Below are positions 1 to 8,262 of a stretch of DNA of 64,000 nucleotides, piece after piece. Each line of letters opens with the position of its first letter. Within the stretch, counting starts at the first letter, position 1. Made by a program: the position numbers and the translations under genes. The notes under the pieces were generated by a model. The model was given only the letters and a program-made list of their open reading frames with translations, was not told the DNA's origin and did not search any database. This DNA is from Actinokineospora diospyrosa (GTDB lineage Bacteria; Actinomycetota; Actinomycetes; Mycobacteriales; Pseudonocardiaceae), in NCBI RefSeq assembly GCF_024171925.1, contig NZ_JAMTCO010000021.1, positions 62,001 to 126,000 on the forward strand, given 5' to 3'.

Positions 1-493
1 TGCCTGCGCCAGCGAGCACCCGCCCCGGCCGCGGCCTTGCCCCCACCACCGTCCCCGAGCCTCGCCGTCGTCGCCCCCGGAGTTGTCCACAACCCCTCGC
101 GCTGTCCACAGCTCGCGGGCGAACCCCTTGACAGGCCCCGAAAAACGGTAGGCTGGAAGCGGGTGGCCCCCGGGTGGGTGGGGCTCTGCCGTCCGCCGGG
201 GTGGGGAACTTTCGGGGTGGGACGGCGTCGGCTTGCGACAGTGGTTCCGGTGCGGGGACGGGGCGTGGGGGACTGGGTTCGGGGGGACGGGGTGTGTGGG
301 GGACGGGGGTGGACTGGGGAGAGCCCAGGTGCGAGGCAGAGTGGGCCCGCGCGCAGGGCAAGGGCGTGGGCCCGAAGTCGGCTGATGGGCCTGCCGCAGG
401 CGGATAGGGCCGCCGGTGGTGGGTGAGGCTACCGGCGGGGTGGGCGTTCGGTGGGTGGTTGGACCACTCGGGCGGGCTGACCGGCAGCGGGGG
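1..493. other. Non-coding, G-rich start of window
   Basis: No reading frame here has convincing protein-like composition, a ribosome site or a recognisable domain. The plus strand becomes extremely G-rich between about 165 and 335. It lies at the 3' side of the histidine kinase gene that ends at 494 on the minus strand, so it may contain that gene's transcription end. What lies before position 1 cannot be seen. Confidence 0.6.
254..319 (+). other. Potential G-quadruplex cluster
   Basis: The plus strand carries seven runs of four or more G (starting near 254, 260, 267, 281, 289, 298 and 305), a run of three at 275 and a final run of four at 316, with loops mostly of one to five bases. This satisfies the usual G-quadruplex pattern many times over. 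It would be C-rich in a minus-strand transcript and G-rich in a plus-strand transcript. Function is unknown. Confidence 0.6.
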
Positions 494-2551
494 TCAGCGG
501 GCCGGGTGGTGGCGGGGTAGGCGGACGGTCACGGTGATGCCGGGGTCGTGGTGGTCGAGGGTTATGCCACCGTGGTGGGCCTCGACGATGGTTTGGGTGA
601 TCACCAGGCCGAGGCCGGTGCCGGGGATGGTGCCGTGCCGGACGTTGCCCGCGCGGAAGAAGCGGGTGAACAGCTTGTCGCGCTCCTCGGTGGGGATGCC
701 GATGCCGGTGTCGGCGACGCTCAGTTCCGCGGTGTCGTGGCGGTGGGCCAGCCGCAGGGTCACCGTGCCGCCGTCGCGGCTGTACTTCACGGCGTTGGAG
801 ACCAGGTTGTCCACGACTTGGCGCAGGCGGTGCGGGTCCGCCTCGATCACGAGCTCGTCGGGCAGGTCGAGGTCGATCCGCAGCTGTCTGGTGTCGGCCG
901 CGGGTCTGGCCGCGTCGGTGGCGGCGGTGACGATGGTCGACAGGTTGACCTCGCTCAGGCACAGGGTCGCGTGCCCGCTCTGCAGCGCGGCCAGGTCGAG
1001 CAGGTCGTCGACGACCGCGGTGAGCGTGCTCGCGTTGCGGTGCACGACCTCCAGCATCCGCGGGGTGTGCTCGTCGGTCGGCCCGTCGAGCAGCAGTTCG
1101 CTGTAGGCCAGGATCGAGGTCAGCGGGGTGCGCAGCTGGTGGCCGACCAGCGTGATGAAGTCGTCGCGGGTGCGGTCGAGCTGCGCGGCCAGGCCCGCGG
1201 TGTGCCGGTGGGTGGCGAACCGGCCGATCTGGCTGCTCACCGCCTGCACCGCGTCGGTCAGGTCGGCCCGGTCCTGCTCGTGGGTGTCGGCGAAGCAGGT
1301 CAGCACGCCGACCAACCCGCTGCCGTGCACGGGAACCGCCAGCGCCGCGCACAACCGCGGGTGCCGCGCGTCGCGCACACTGGGGACCCACAAGGCTTTC
1401 CCGTCCGCCCACACCGAGCCGGTGATGCCTTGGCCGCGGAACACCGGACCGGTGAGCGACGCCCCTGGGGACAGGTCCGCCGCCGCCCACTGCCCGGCGA
1501 GGTGCAGCTTGTCGGCGACCGCGTCCACCAGCCACAGCTGCGCGTACGGCCACGCCAGCGCCGCGGCGACCGCCTCGGCGAGCGCGGGAGCCGCGTCCAG
1601 CAGGGTCTTGGCCGACGCGAGCGCTTCGGCCACGCGCAGCTCGCAGGCCCGGAAGCGCTCGGCGCGCCGCTGCCTGGTCACCTCGTGGAGCACGACCACC
1701 GCGCCCGCCGCCTGGTGGTTCTCGTCGCGGATCGGGGTCGCGTTGGCCAGGTAGGTGCGCGCGGGTGCCCCGGGCGGTTTGATGATCACGTCGAGGTCCC
1801 GGACCGGCTGGCCCGCCAGCGCCCTGGCCAGCGGGGTGTCGCCGGGGGCGAGCCGCACGCCGTCGCCGGAGTGCAGGGCGGCGCCCAGGTTGTAGATGTC
1901 GGCCTGGCGGCCGTCGTCGGGCAGCGCGATGGCCTGGTGCATGGCCTGGTTCATCAGGATCAGGGTGCCCCGCTGGTCGCAGGCGGCGACCGGGCTGTGC
2001 ATGTTGTCGATCACCGCGTGCAGGAAGTCGCCAGGCGAGCGGGTGTGCTCGGCCGCGTCGAGCAGGGGCGCGGCGAGCTCGGCCGTGCGCAGCAGCGCGA
2101 TCAGCTCGTCGTCGGTCCAGCGCCGCTCGCCGGTGTCGGCGACCGCGAGGGCGCCCACCGCCCGCCCGTCGCGGTCGCGCAGCGGCACCCCCAGGTAGGC
2201 CCGCACGGCGCCGCGCCGCACGGTGCGGAAGTCGGCGTAGTCGGGCGACCCGGTCGCGTCCTGGACGACCAGCGGGCTGTCCACGCTGACCACCACCGGG
2301 CACAGCGACTCGGTCAGCGGCGCCCGCCTGGTCGAGGTGAGCGGCTCGCCGATCCCGAAGCAGCCCGCGAAGTGCACGTCCTCGCCGCCGACCAGCGTCA
2401 GCATCCCCATCGGCGCGCCGACGGCTTGAGCGGCCAACCGGGCGATCCAGTCGGCGCGGCCCGAGTGCGCGGGGATCGCCAGTTCCACCCGCCGCACCGC
2501 GGCGAGTCGCTGCGTCCCCGTCAGTACCGCCCCGTCGATCGCACCGGCCAC
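494..2551 (-). CDS. Sensor histidine kinase, GAF-PAS-GAF-HisKA-HATPase
   Basis: A 685-residue, apparently cytoplasmic sensor kinase. Order by eye: GAF domain (about 30-165), PAS-like domain (about 175-300, with MNQAMHQAI and ANATPIRDE segments), second GAF (about 310-440), HisKA dimerisation region with the H-box VGHQLRTPL (phospho-acceptor His near 471), then HATPase with the N-box DNLVSNAVKYS, G1 box VADTGIGIP and G2 box GTGLGL. No transmembrane helix is visible, so it probably senses a soluble ligand or redox state. The GTG start at 2551 follows a GGGG stretch about seven bases upstream. No response regulator gene lies beside it, so it is an orphan kinase whose partner is elsewhere. Ligand unknown. 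Confidence 0.9.
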   Translation of the reverse strand: MAGAIDGAVLTGTQRLAAVRRVELAIPAHSGRADWIARLAAQAVGAPMGMLTLVGGEDVHFAGCFGIGEPLTSTRRAPLTESLCPVVVSVDSPLVVQDATGSPDYADFRTVRRGAVRAYLGVPLRDRDGRAVGALAVADTGERRWTDDELIALLRTAELAAPLLDAAEHTRSPGDFLHAVIDNMHSPVAACDQRGTLILMNQAMHQAIALPDDGRQADIYNLGAALHSGDGVRLAPGDTPLARALAGQPVRDLDVIIKPPGAPARTYLANATPIRDENHQAAGAVVVLHEVTRQRRAERFRACELRVAEALASAKTLLDAAPALAEAVAAALAWPYAQLWLVDAVADKLHLAGQWAAADLSPGASLTGPVFRGQGITGSVWADGKALWVPSVRDARHPRLCAALAVPVHGSGLVGVLTCFADTHEQDRADLTDAVQAVSSQIGRFATHRHTAGLAAQLDRTRDDFITLVGHQLRTPLTSILAYSELLLDGPTDEHTPRMLEVVHRNASTLTAVVDDLLDLAALQSGHATLCLSEVNLSTIVTAATDAARPAADTRQLRIDLDLPDELVIEADPHRLRQVVDNLVSNAVKYSRDGGTVTLRLAHRHDTAELSVADTGIGIPTEERDKLFTRFFRAGNVRHGTIPGTGLGLVITQTIVEAHHGGITLDHHDPGITVTVRLPRHHPAR

Positions 2552-2756
2552 ACCAACACCCCAAACGATGATCCTCGTGTCTGGCCGGTCCCGGACCCGC
2601 CACCGTCCGGCACAGCATCCCCCCAGGTGATCGAATCGGCCACTCAGCGGCGACCCCGCCCGGCAGCGGTCCCGCTTCCTTTACCGGCGGGCGGGCCGCG
2701 GCGCCCGGATTGTCCATTGTGGAGTGGGTGCGGGCGGGGAAGTCGGTGCCGGGTGG

Positions 2757-2762
2757 TAGTTT
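2757..2762 (+). promoter_or_regulatory. Candidate -10 box of a leaderless start
   Basis: TAGTTT fits the actinobacterial TANNNT -10 pattern and ends six bases before the ATG at 2769. No Shine-Dalgarno sequence lies in between, so the transcript may begin at or next to the start codon. No clear -35 box is seen. Confidence 0.4.
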
Positions 2763-2768
2763 CCGGAC

Positions 2769-3389
2769 ATGGATCACGGGGTGGCGCTCACGGAGCGGGT
2801 CATCGAGTCGGTGCGGCGGGACCCGGGGCGCTCGCTCTACGACTACGTTCCCGTGCCGTGGGTGGTGGGTGAGCTGCGGCCGATGTCCCCGGCAGCCCTC
2901 GCGGAAGCCGTGTTCCCGTCCGGTCGGCCGCTGTCACCCAGTTTGCGAACCTGGCTCGCTTTCGACGTGGGCCTGTTGGCGCGGCACGGCTGGTTCACCC
3001 CCGACGGCGCCTTCGCCCCGCGCCCGCTGGACCGGTTGGTCGCCGAGGAGCTCAGCCAACCCTGGGCGGAGGACTTCGCCGCCCTCAACGACCGCTTCCC
3101 GGAGTGCTTCCTGCTGCCCGGCGGGTCGGATTCCCGGCGGCTGCTCGCCGTCGGTGAACCGGACTCGGTGGGGGAGTACCCGGTGCTGGCGCTGGACCTG
3201 GACGACCTGCCGTTCCTGGGGTTGATGTACCCGGGCTTCGACGTCTACCTCGGGCACACGGCCGGTTTCCTGACGATCCCCGGCCCCGGCTACACCGGGT
3301 TGTCCGAGGACCCCGTCCACGGTCGGCGGATGCGCGAGCACGCGGGCCACCGCTTCGACGGGGACCTGTACGTCCAGTTCCCGTTCTGA
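2769..3389 (+). CDS. Hypothetical protein, 206 aa
   Basis: A soluble acidic protein of 206 residues with no signal peptide or membrane segment. I do not recognise a catalytic motif. The central part (YPVLALDLDDLPFLG, then a Gly-rich turn and an aromatic C-terminus) has the overall look of a SUKH/SMI1-like fold, but the hallmark N-terminal helix motif is not clear, so no function is assigned. The start is set by the candidate -10 box six bases upstream. It is transcribed divergently from the histidine kinase with about 217 bases between the starts; that gap carries a TCCATTGTGGA near-palindrome at 2713-2723. It may have nothing to do with the kinase. Confidence 0.75.
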   Translation: MDHGVALTERVIESVRRDPGRSLYDYVPVPWVVGELRPMSPAALAEAVFPSGRPLSPSLRTWLAFDVGLLARHGWFTPDGAFAPRPLDRLVAEELSQPWAEDFAALNDRFPECFLLPGGSDSRRLLAVGEPDSVGEYPVLALDLDDLPFLGLMYPGFDVYLGHTAGFLTIPGPGYTGLSEDPVHGRRMREHAGHRFDGDLYVQFPF

Positions 3390-3534
3390 GTGCGGTGGCC
3401 CGCGGCCGGGCCAACACGACAAAACCGCGACAGCTACTCGGCAACCGCTTCCCGCGCCAGGCGGAAAGGGTGTTGGGTTGGCGGCGCTATCCGATCACCG
3501 TTCGTCGGAAATGAGTCGCCGGTTCAATGCGAGA

Positions 3535-3912
3535 TCAGGACCCCGCCGCGTCACCGCGGGCTGTGCGGCGCTGCTGCTCGGCGCGTTCCCGGCAGCGGCG
3601 CAGGAACTCCTCGTCGGCCGCCGCGTCGGTCGCGGCGAACCGCCCCGGCCGGTCGTACTCGGGGAACCGCGGCGCGGTCCGCTCGTACGCGGCGGGGTGG
3701 CGGGACCGGTCCCGCGCCGACTGGATCCCCTGCGGGCGACCGGCGATCAACCAGAGCAGGGACCCGACCAGCGGGAGGACCAGCACGATCAGCAACCAGC
3801 CGAACTTCGGCAGGTTGCGCGGTGCGCCGTCCGGCGTGGTGATCACGTCGACCAGGCAGAAGATCCACAGGGCCAGCGTCGCGAGCCCGAAAACACCACC
3901 GAAGTAGAACAC
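3535..3912 (-). CDS. Small membrane protein, PLDc_N-type
   Basis: About 125 residues. The N-terminal half has two hydrophobic helices (FYFGGVFGLATLALWIFCL and LLIVLVLPLVGSLLWLIAG) joined by a short loop ending in PKFGW. That is the hallmark of the phospholipase D N-terminal membrane-anchor family (PLDc_N), which in actinobacteria usually occurs without the catalytic domain. The C-terminal half is charged and Arg-rich (RFAATDAAADEEFLRRCRERAEQQRR). I chose the GTG at 3912 because GGGGG lies about eight bases upstream; an in-frame ATG at 3948 has only a weak ribosome site. Role unknown; the architecture is typical, not broken. Confidence 0.75.
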   Translation of the reverse strand: MFYFGGVFGLATLALWIFCLVDVITTPDGAPRNLPKFGWLLIVLVLPLVGSLLWLIAGRPQGIQSARDRSRHPAAYERTAPRFPEYDRPGRFAATDAAADEEFLRRCRERAEQQRRTARGDAAGS

Positions 3913-4168
3913 GTCTGCTACCCCCAAGTAGAAACGGACGGGCGCCATTCTAGGGGCACCCCGCGCGGGCGCCGGAACGCCCCCCGCCGTTGGTGAATTG
4001 CGGTCATGTTCCATTTCGGACCACGCCGAACATGACCGCCGCAGGCCGGAACACCGCCTTCGCTGACGGCCAAAGGGGCAGGACCGCGGACCGCGGTCAG
4101 GACGATCCTGACGCGCGCGGGGGTGGTGGCGCGCGAACTCAGGGCGCGAGAACAAGGGAGTCGAGTGC

Positions 4169-6169
4169 ATGGCTGGAGACATCAACCTCAACGAACAACT
4201 GGTGGCTCGCGCGGACGGCGCGACGCACGCGGTGGCGCACGAGTACGGCGAACTGGTGGTGGCCGCGGTGCCCGAGGGCACGGTCGCCGCGCTGGCGGTG
4301 GACGAGGACGGGCTCGACGAACTGGCCTCGATCGGGCTCGCCGCGCTGCGGTTGCGCGAGTCCGACGACTACGCCGAGGCCAAGGCGCAGCGGCCGTTGG
4401 ACGGGGCGAACTGGGGCGACGGCGACGCCCCCGACGCCCCGGACGGGGAAGTCGCCGCCGAGTCCTTAACGGACAGTGAAGCGGGTGCCGCGCTGTCGGC
4501 GCGGTTGACCGGCCGGGTGGCGGTCGGCATCGTGATCGTCAACGGTCCCACCGCCGACCTGCAGTTCACCGCGGCCGAGCGCACGAAGGTCGTCGCCGAG
4601 GTGCAGAACGGCCTCAGTTGGCTCGGCGCGCAGAGCAGTCCCGGCGGGGTCACCTGGGTGTACGACGTGCGCACGCCGTCGATCAGCACCCAGCCCAACC
4701 CGAGGGCGGACGACGGCGAGAAGGAGCCGCTCTGGCGCGACCCGGCGCTCAAGGCGATCGGGTTCGACACGGCCGCCGAGTACGCCGAGAAGTTGCGCGA
4801 CACCAAGAACACGAACTGGGCCTACGTCGCCTTCTTCACCAAGTACCCGGTCCGCCACTTCGCCTACGCCTCCATCGGCGGCCCCCGGCTGGTCATGCAG
4901 TACAGCAACGACGGCTGGGGCGTGGACAACATCGACCGGGTGTTCGCCCACGAGACCGGTCACATCTTCGGCGCCCCGGACGAGTACGCCTCCAGCGGCT
5001 GCGACTGCGGCGGCTCCTGGGGGCCGTGGGGCAAGCCCAACGCCAACTGCGAGACGTGCGCGACCGGCGGCGGCGAGCCGTGCATCATGAAGGCCAACAC
5101 GTGGGCGATGTGCCCGCACACCCCGTGGCACCTCGGTTTCCCGCAGGGGCAACGCTATTCCGGCGTGTTCACCGCGGGCACCGGCGGGCACGGGTTGTGG
5201 GTCAACGCCGACTGGTCGCACTTCGTGGCCAAGTGGCAGGAGTGGAGCGGCGCGGGGCTGCGGCTCGACGAACTGGAGATCAGCAAGCCGGGCGGCAACC
5301 TGCGCTACTCGGGCGTGTTCTCGGCGGGCGCGGGCGGACACGGTTTGTGGGCGCTGGTCGACTGGGACAACTTCGTCGCGAAGTGGCAGGAGTGGAGCGC
5401 GCAGGGGCTGCGGCTGGTCGACCTGGACATCACCGAGGTCGACGGGAAGCTGAAGTACTCCGGGGTGTTCCGCGAGGGCACGGGCGGCTATGGCTTGTGG
5501 GTCAACGCGGAGTGGTCCAACTTCGTGGCCAAGTGGCAGGAGTGGAGCGCCGCCGGGCTGCGGCTCGACGACCTCACGGTGACCTCGGTCAACGGGCAAC
5601 TGCGGTACTCCGGGGTCTTCAACGCCGGTACCGGCGGCTACGGGTTGTGGGCCCTCGCCGACTGGGACAGCTTCGTGGCGAAGTGGAAGGAGTGGAGCGG
5701 CGCTGGGCTTCGGTTGGTGGACCTGGACATCAGCGAGGTCAACGGTCAGCGCCGGTACTCGGGCGTGTACCGGGCCGGATCGGGCGGCTACGGGCTCTGG
5801 GTCAACACCGACTGGTCCAGCTTCCTCGAGAAGTGGCAGGAGTGGAGCGCCAACGGCATCCGCCTCGTGGACTTCGACATCACCCTGACCGGCGTCGAGG
5901 CGTTCGCCGACACCAACGCGGGCCTGCTCATCGAGGCCGCCTCGGCACCGCACACCCCGACCGCCGCCGGGGTCGGGTTCAATTCGGTCTCCCTGGCCGC
6001 GGTAGGGGAAAGCGTCATCCACAACGCCCTGGACGACGGCACCGGCGACCCGGCCCCCGGCACCGGCTACCTGCTCACCCCGACCGACGCGGGCCAAGGC
6101 GGCCGCTCCGACCTCGATGACTTGGTCCTGCCGGTGACCACCGGCTTCGGCTCCATGTCGATCGACTGA
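4169..6169 (+). CDS. Zinc metalloprotease with C-terminal tandem repeats
   Basis: A 666-residue protein. Residues 1-110 are a low-complexity acidic region. Residues about 115-330 form a zincin-like domain with HETGHIFGAPDEY at 261-273: His261 and His265 as zinc ligands, Glu262 as base, Asp271 as the likely third ligand. This pattern resembles M64-type or other HExxHxxGxxD peptidases. A cysteine-rich stretch (SGCDCGG..CETC..EPCIMK) follows and may give structural disulfides and a Met-turn. Then come five 50-residue repeats with GLW and AKWQEWS cores, which I match to bacterial tandem repeat domain 1 (BTRD1), and a C-terminal extension. No classical signal peptide is visible despite the extracellular look. 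Start ATG has GGGAG about eight bases upstream. Substrate unknown. Confidence 0.85.
   Translation: MAGDINLNEQLVARADGATHAVAHEYGELVVAAVPEGTVAALAVDEDGLDELASIGLAALRLRESDDYAEAKAQRPLDGANWGDGDAPDAPDGEVAAESLTDSEAGAALSARLTGRVAVGIVIVNGPTADLQFTAAERTKVVAEVQNGLSWLGAQSSPGGVTWVYDVRTPSISTQPNPRADDGEKEPLWRDPALKAIGFDTAAEYAEKLRDTKNTNWAYVAFFTKYPVRHFAYASIGGPRLVMQYSNDGWGVDNIDRVFAHETGHIFGAPDEYASSGCDCGGSWGPWGKPNANCETCATGGGEPCIMKANTWAMCPHTPWHLGFPQGQRYSGVFTAGTGGHGLWVNADWSHFVAKWQEWSGAGLRLDELEISKPGGNLRYSGVFSAGAGGHGLWALVDWDNFVAKWQEWSAQGLRLVDLDITEVDGKLKYSGVFREGTGGYGLWVNAEWSNFVAKWQEWSAAGLRLDDLTVTSVNGQLRYSGVFNAGTGGYGLWALADWDSFVAKWKEWSGAGLRLVDLDISEVNGQRRYSGVYRAGSGGYGLWVNTDWSSFLEKWQEWSANGIRLVDFDITLTGVEAFADTNAGLLIEAASAPHTPTAAGVGFNSVSLAAVGESVIHNALDDGTGDPAPGTGYLLTPTDAGQGGRSDLDDLVLPVTTGFGSMSID
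5153..5902 (+). repeat. Five in-frame 150-bp coding repeats
   Basis: Repeat units begin at 5153, 5303, 5453, 5603 and 5753, each 150 bases (50 codons) with exact period. Each starts (R/K)YSGV(F/Y) and contains GGxGLW and KWxEWS. Units 1, 3 and 5 have GLWVN at the centre, units 2 and 4 have GLWAL, giving an A-B-A-B-A order that suggests growth by duplication of two-unit blocks. Confidence 0.9.
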
Positions 6170-6176
6170 CACCCGC

Positions 6177-6226
6177 CGCCCGCTGCCGCGTCTCCGCTGC
6201 TGTATCTGCGGGCGCGGCAGCGGGCG
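6177..6226 (+). terminator. Long GC hairpin after the metalloprotease gene
   Basis: A perfect 14-bp stem: left arm 6177-6190 (CGCCCGCTGCCGCG), right arm 6213-6226, loop 22 bases. It begins eight bases after the stop codon. There is no T-tract, as is common for actinobacterial terminators. Confidence 0.7.
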
Positions 6227-6364
6227 TGTGTCTGCTTGGCAAGGAAGTGTCGCGGATTTGTCGAAAAGCCGGATGTGGTTGTGGGAGGTGGTGGAAAACG
6301 GACAGTAATGGACTCCGCGGGCTCCGCGATGCTCATGTCGGGACCGGAAGTGAGGAGTCCGACA

Positions 6365-7078
6365 ATGGCCACCGCTGAAGCGCTGGGAAACGCCTTCTTA
6401 TCGGCGTTCGAGAAGCTGGGTATCGATCCCGAGATGGCCCGCCGGGGCGTGTCCGAATACGCGACGGTGGAATCCTGGATCAATTCGCAGACCGCTCAGG
6501 CCGCGCTGGTCGGTGGGGCCGCGAGCGCCGTCCCGGGGGTGCACCACGCCGGGGTGTTCGTCGACGCCGCGGTGCTGATCCACAAGATGGCCATCATGAC
6601 CTGGGGCATCGGGTACAAGGTGGGCGCCGGGGTCGACGGCAAGCTCGACCTGGCCAACACGCTGGCCCTGTGGTCGGGCGCGGTCGACGAGGACGTGCTC
6701 GTCGTGGCTGGACTGGCCGCGGTGGCCGTGGTGGGCGCGGCCGCCAGCGGCGGTGGCACGGCGTTCGCGTACGCGGTCGCCGCCAAGATCGCGGGCAAGG
6801 TGGCCGGTGCGGGCGCGGCGGCCGCGGCCACCAAGCTCGGCGCGAAGGGCGCGGCCAAGGGCGTCGGCATGATCGCGGGGAAGTTGGCGAGCACGACCAT
6901 GAGCCATGTCGCGCCCCACCTCGGCGCGAAGATGGCGGCGAAGTTGGCCACCAAGCACGTGACCGGTTGGATTCCGGTGGTCGGCGCGGTGACGGCTGGT
7001 GGAATCAACGTGTGGGTCATGAAACGGCTCGCCGACTCGGCAACGGCGTATTACAGGGCGAAGGCGCGGTATTCCTAG
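6365..7078 (+). CDS. EcsC-like hydrophobic protein
   Basis: About 237 residues. The N-terminal third is soluble; the middle holds Gly/Ala-rich helices (VLVVAGLAAVAVVGAAASGGG; KIAGKVAGAGAAAAATKLGAKG) and the end repeats that style with WIPVVGAVTAGGINVWVMKRLADSA. The segment with VGGAASAVPG, then DAAVLIHKMAIMTWGIGYKVG, resembles the EcsC protein family, whose biochemical role is poorly known. The ATG at 6365 has an excellent ribosome site (GTGAGGAG about seven bases upstream), so longer in-frame upstream extensions are rejected. It lies alone between the hairpin at 6177-6226 and a convergent operon. Confidence 0.65.
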   Translation: MATAEALGNAFLSAFEKLGIDPEMARRGVSEYATVESWINSQTAQAALVGGAASAVPGVHHAGVFVDAAVLIHKMAIMTWGIGYKVGAGVDGKLDLANTLALWSGAVDEDVLVVAGLAAVAVVGAAASGGGTAFAYAVAAKIAGKVAGAGAAAAATKLGAKGAAKGVGMIAGKLASTTMSHVAPHLGAKMAAKLATKHVTGWIPVVGAVTAGGINVWVMKRLADSATAYYRAKARYS

Positions 7079-7109
7079 CGGCCATTGATCTGATCGGCGC
7101 ACGATCGGG

Positions 7110-7574
7110 TCAGCGGCCGGTGGTGCCGTCGACGAGTTCGCGGAGGATGTCGGCGTGGCCCGCGTGGCGGGCGGTTTCCTCGATCATGTGGGTGAGGACC
7201 CAGCGCACACTCGGCGCGGCGCGGGCGAGCGGCGCGCTGGGGTCGGTGCACTGGTCAAGGATCTCGTTGGCGCGCTTGACCGTGTCGCGATAGCCGGTGA
7301 CGACGTCGGTCACGGTGTCGGTCGGGGCGGCGTGGAAGGTCGCGGGCCAGTCGGTGACCTTGACGCCGAGGAAGTAGGAGCGCTCGACCTGCGTGAGGTG
7401 GTTGAGCAGGCCCAACAGGTTCGTCCCCGATGGCACGGCGGCCGTGCGGACCTGCGGCTCGGGGGCGCCTTCGACCTTCGCGGCGATGGACGTCCGGAGG
7501 TAGTCCAGGAACCCGCGCAGGGTCTCGATCTCGGTGCCGCCCGTTCGCGGCGGCGGCGTGTCACGGCGGCGCAT
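7110..7574 (-). CDS. DinB-superfamily (DUF664-type) protein
   Basis: A 154-residue four-helix protein. Histidines in LLNHLTQVE and in HMIEETARHAGHADIL sit where the DinB fold places its three metal-binding histidines. Actinobacterial members are often thiol-dependent transferases using mycothiol or similar cofactors, or are of unknown function. ATG at 7574 has GAGGAG about seven bases upstream. The methyltransferase stop is only 10 bases before this start, so both are probably one operon. Confidence 0.85.
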   Translation of the reverse strand: MRRRDTPPPRTGGTEIETLRGFLDYLRTSIAAKVEGAPEPQVRTAAVPSGTNLLGLLNHLTQVERSYFLGVKVTDWPATFHAAPTDTVTDVVTGYRDTVKRANEILDQCTDPSAPLARAAPSVRWVLTHMIEETARHAGHADILRELVDGTTGR

Positions 7575-7584
7575 CGTGTTCTCC

Positions 7585-8175
7585 TCAGGCACGGCGGATG
7601 AGCAGGACGTGGTCGGTGACCTTGGCGGTATTGCCGTCCGGTCCGGTCGCGACCCGGCTGGGCGAGTCGGCCCGCTCGACCGACCACGTGGTCGGGTCCA
7701 GGGCGATGGCGTCGGCCACCTCCCGCGGACCGGGGAATCGGGCTTGGCGGTCCCACGACCACGGCGCGGCCGAGCCGTGGTCGACGACCAGCAGCAGCCC
7801 GCCCGGGCGCAGGGCGTGCGCGGCGGCCCGGAAGACGGCCGCGCGGTCGAGGTCGAAGGGCGTGTGCAGGTAGTGCGCGTTGACCAGGTCGAACTCGCCG
7901 GGTGGGAACGAGTCGCGCAGGTCGTGCCACCGGGTGGTGATGCCGCGGTCGGTGAGGCGCTCGAGCGCGACGGTCGAGATGTCGGTGGCGGTGACGCGCC
8001 AGCCGCGGCGGGCGAGCCACAGCGCGTCGCCGCCGTTGCCGCACCCGAGGTCCAGCGCGTCGCCGGGTGGCGTGGTCGCGACCGCCTCGGTGAGGCGGGG
8101 GTTCGGGCGCGGGTCGGCTGGTGCCGGGCGGGCGGCGTAGGTGCCGTCCCAGAAGGTGACCGCGTCGGGGCTCAT
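7585..8175 (-). CDS. Class I SAM-dependent methyltransferase
   Basis: A 196-residue methyltransferase. Motif I is ALDLGCGNGGDALWLA (SAM-binding loop), followed by the acidic strand end TATDIS, then FDLVNAHYLH (motif IV position) and LRPGGLLLVVDHGS. It resembles small YdhU/thiopurine-type methyltransferases in length, but the substrate cannot be told. ATG at 8175 has GGAG five to six bases upstream. It heads a two-gene operon with the DinB protein and is divergent from the XRE-cupin regulator, which probably controls it. Confidence 0.85.
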   Translation of the reverse strand: MSPDAVTFWDGTYAARPAPADPRPNPRLTEAVATTPPGDALDLGCGNGGDALWLARRGWRVTATDISTVALERLTDRGITTRWHDLRDSFPPGEFDLVNAHYLHTPFDLDRAAVFRAAAHALRPGGLLLVVDHGSAAPWSWDRQARFPGPREVADAIALDPTTWSVERADSPSRVATGPDGNTAKVTDHVLLIRRA

Positions 8176-8225
8176 CGGGACTCCAATCCTCTGGACGCCC
8201 CCAGTGTTGGCGCAGCCGCCGCGAC

Positions 8226-8256
8226 TTGGCACGCGATCTTGCGGTTCTGGCAAGAT
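8226..8256 (+). promoter_or_regulatory. Promoter and palindromic operator of the XRE-cupin gene
   Basis: A perfect inverted repeat ATCTTGC (8236-8242) and GCAAGAT (8250-8256) with a 7-base spacer lies in the 87-base divergent gap. Its right arm contains CAAGAT, a plausible -10 box six bases before the GTG at 8263; TTGGCA at 8226-8231 is a possible -35, though the 19-base spacer is long. Placement fits autoregulation and control of the methyltransferase. Confidence 0.5.
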
Positions 8257-8262
8257 GGCCGC

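Noticed and set aside
429-2872. Long frames overlapping the histidine kinase on both strands
   Set aside because: They are Arg/Pro/Gly-rich without domains; the kinase frame holds all conserved motifs.
5153-5902. CRISPR-like or tandem DNA repeat array
   Set aside because: The 150-base period is exactly 50 codons, in frame, with protein-level conservation; it is a protein repeat.
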